DNA of 64,000 bases, from NCBI RefSeq assembly GCF_002483205.1, contig NZ_DLHM01000001.1:372001-436000 (forward strand), read 5' to 3'. The position numbers were made by a program, and so were the translations under genes. This document shows, piece after piece, positions 62,946 through 64,000 of the stretch. The notes below the pieces were generated by a model that made no database searches, had not been told where the DNA came from, and saw nothing but the letters and a program-made list of their open reading frames with translations. Positions within the stretch are counted from its first letter, which is position 1. Each line of letters opens with the position of its first letter. Origin of the DNA: Flavihumibacter sp. UBA7668 (GTDB taxonomy: Bacteria > Bacteroidota > Bacteroidia > Chitinophagales > Chitinophagaceae).

Positions 62946-64000
62946 TTATTTCTTCTCTATTACCGGAGAATCTGAAAGGGGAACCAGTTTCCCTCCCGAT
63001 TGTTTACGGATCTCATTATTCGAAGTAACGAAGAATTGCGGCTGGCGTTTCCGAACCAGATAAAGTACTCCAATTAAACTGAAGAATATTCCAAAATAAA
63101 GGGTCATCAGGAAGGTGCTGCCCATTGTATGAAAGATGAATCCTATTGTTACCATTCCCGCATTGAGGCTCATCAGACTAATGGCAATTGTTCTATGAGA
63201 ACAGCCAAGGTCCAGAAGCAGATGATGTATGTGATTGCGATCTGGTGAAAATGGGGAGCGCCGGTTAAACATTCGGATTCCAAATACGCGAAGAGTATCA
63301 AGCAATGGTATCATCAGAATTCCAAACCCAACAGCTGGTGAAGCATGGATGGAATAGGAATGTCCAGGCACCATGGCTACATTTATAAATTTCACAACCA
63401 GCACGGCGTTTACCAGGCCAATTAACAGGGATCCCGTATCACCCATAAAGATTCTGGCAGGCTGAAAATTGAAGATTAAAAAGGCAAGTACCGAGCCAGC
63501 CATTGAAAAGGCAAGTACTGCTTCCGGCATATGACCGGTGAATACAAAATAAGTTCCGAAAACCGTTGTTGAAAGTAAACCCAGACTTCCTGCCAGTCCG
63601 TCCACTCCATCAATAAGATTGAATGAATTCATTACTACAATTGCCGTCAGATAGGTGAAAATAAGACTGAAAGTTTCAGGTAATGCATAAACGCCAAGAA
63701 AGCCCTGCATACTTTCAATTTGCAAATCGCCATAATAAATCACGATAAATGCTGCCAGTACCTGACCTATAAATTTTTTAACTGGTGAAATGATGATGAT
63801 ATCATCTTTCAATCCCATATAAAAAATAACTACAGAAGCAGCCAGGTAAAACTGAAGATGTTTGGCCTGCTGAAAATTGGCAATCAATAAAACAGCAAAA
63901 AGAAATCCGGCAAAAATACCCAGTCCCCCGAGGGCAGGAATAGCAGCCTGATGAATTTTTCGCTCATCTGGTATATCATAGATTTTTTTCATGGCTGCTA
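62946..64000 (-). CDS. WecA/MraY-family undecaprenyl-phosphate sugar-1-phosphate transferase, 5' end outside window
   Basis: An integral membrane enzyme that transfers a sugar 1-phosphate (usually GlcNAc-1-P) from a UDP-sugar to undecaprenyl phosphate, opening surface polysaccharide synthesis. At least 350 residues are visible. Motifs: YDIPDERKIHQAAIPALGGL (start of the family core), MGLKDDIIIISPVKKFIGQ (DD motif), VMNSFNLIDGVDGLAGSLG, RIFMGDTGSLLIG, and the HIHH motif in PDRNHIHHLLLDLG. The frame is open to 64000 and the family has a helix before this point, so the ATG at 63992 is probably internal. The C-terminal tail (VTSNNEIRKQSGGKL) is poorly conserved. Confidence 0.9.
   Translation of the reverse strand, partial: AAMKKIYDIPDERKIHQAAIPALGGLGIFAGFLFAVLLIANFQQAKHLQFYLAASVVIFYMGLKDDIIIISPVKKFIGQVLAAFIVIYYGDLQIESMQGFLGVYALPETFSLIFTYLTAIVVMNSFNLIDGVDGLAGSLGLLSTTVFGTYFVFTGHMPEAVLAFSMAGSVLAFLIFNFQPARIFMGDTGSLLIGLVNAVLVVKFINVAMVPGHSYSIHASPAVGFGILMIPLLDTLRVFGIRMFNRRSPFSPDRNHIHHLLLDLGCSHRTIAISLMSLNAGMVTIGFIFHTMGSTFLMTLYFGIFFSLIGVLYLVRKRQPQFFVTSNNEIRKQSGGKLVPLSDSPVIEKK

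Overview
The window comes from a Bacteroidota chromosome, most probably family Chitinophagaceae; the family placement is inference. Supporting signs are several type IX secretion (T9SS) and gliding components (PorV, GldB, type A and type B C-terminal sorting domains), Bacteroidota-specific families (DUF5686, DUF2490, DUF3078, HTH_34, YkuD_2, FtsX-like 787-aa permeases), a class II B12-dependent ribonucleotide reductase, a bacterial GGGP/HepGP synthase, and promoter elements of the Bacteroidota type (TAnnTTTG). No rRNA, tRNA, CRISPR array, prophage or insertion sequence was recognised. Most of the DNA is dense housekeeping and envelope genes.

Layout. 1-9.6 kb: a metallo-beta-lactamase-fold hydrolase cut by the window edge, a divergent 1158-aa surface protein, a three-gene module (membrane protein, winged-helix regulator, CreD with an extra membrane domain) carrying two copies of one palindrome, and a DUF5686 protein. 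9.6-13.4 kb: glpK-glpD-glpF, a complete glycerol uptake and oxidation operon. 13.4-20 kb: a secreted RidA-like protein, a giant TraB/GumN protein, a class III aminotransferase and PorV. 20-24 kb: a 1317-aa repeat-rich T9SS cargo in operon with porV. 24-30.3 kb: gamma carbonic anhydrase, a 56-aa lipoprotein, an unrecognised 112-aa protein, an FtsX-like permease, a PQQ sugar dehydrogenase and rsgA, with a nested inverted repeat between the last two. 30.4-34.2 kb: MoxR-DUF58-BatD-like-VWA operon. 34.3-41 kb: lipocalin-like lipoprotein, nadE divergent from gldB, desaturase, YcxB-like protein, PhoD phosphatase and a 39-aa lipoprotein. 41-52.6 kb: nrdJ with DnaA boxes upstream, DUF2490, GGGP synthase, two coupled M28 peptidases, a LytTR/LytS two-component pair and dxs. 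52.7-53.3 kb: two decayed gene fragments. 53.3-64 kb: L,D-transpeptidase, a PKD-repeat T9SS type B cargo, scpA, DUF3078 protein, mscL, EamA transporter, frr and a WecA/MraY-type transferase cut by the window end.

Working together: GlpF-GlpK-GlpD take glycerol to dihydroxyacetone phosphate; PorV would serve T9SS export of the two giant adhesin-like proteins; MoxR-DUF58-VWA proteins form one envelope-associated ATPase system; LytTR regulator and LytS-type kinase form a signalling pair.

I found no convincing new defence or mobile system. The observations most worth following are: paired palindromes (ACTTTG-N5-CAAAGT) in the creD module; 7-nt tandem repeats directly before the start codons of four unrelated genes, one filling an intergenic gap with six whole units; a nested inverted repeat with 9-nt repeats between two convergent genes; and a short gene graveyard where a LytTR fragment and a haloperoxidase fragment abut.
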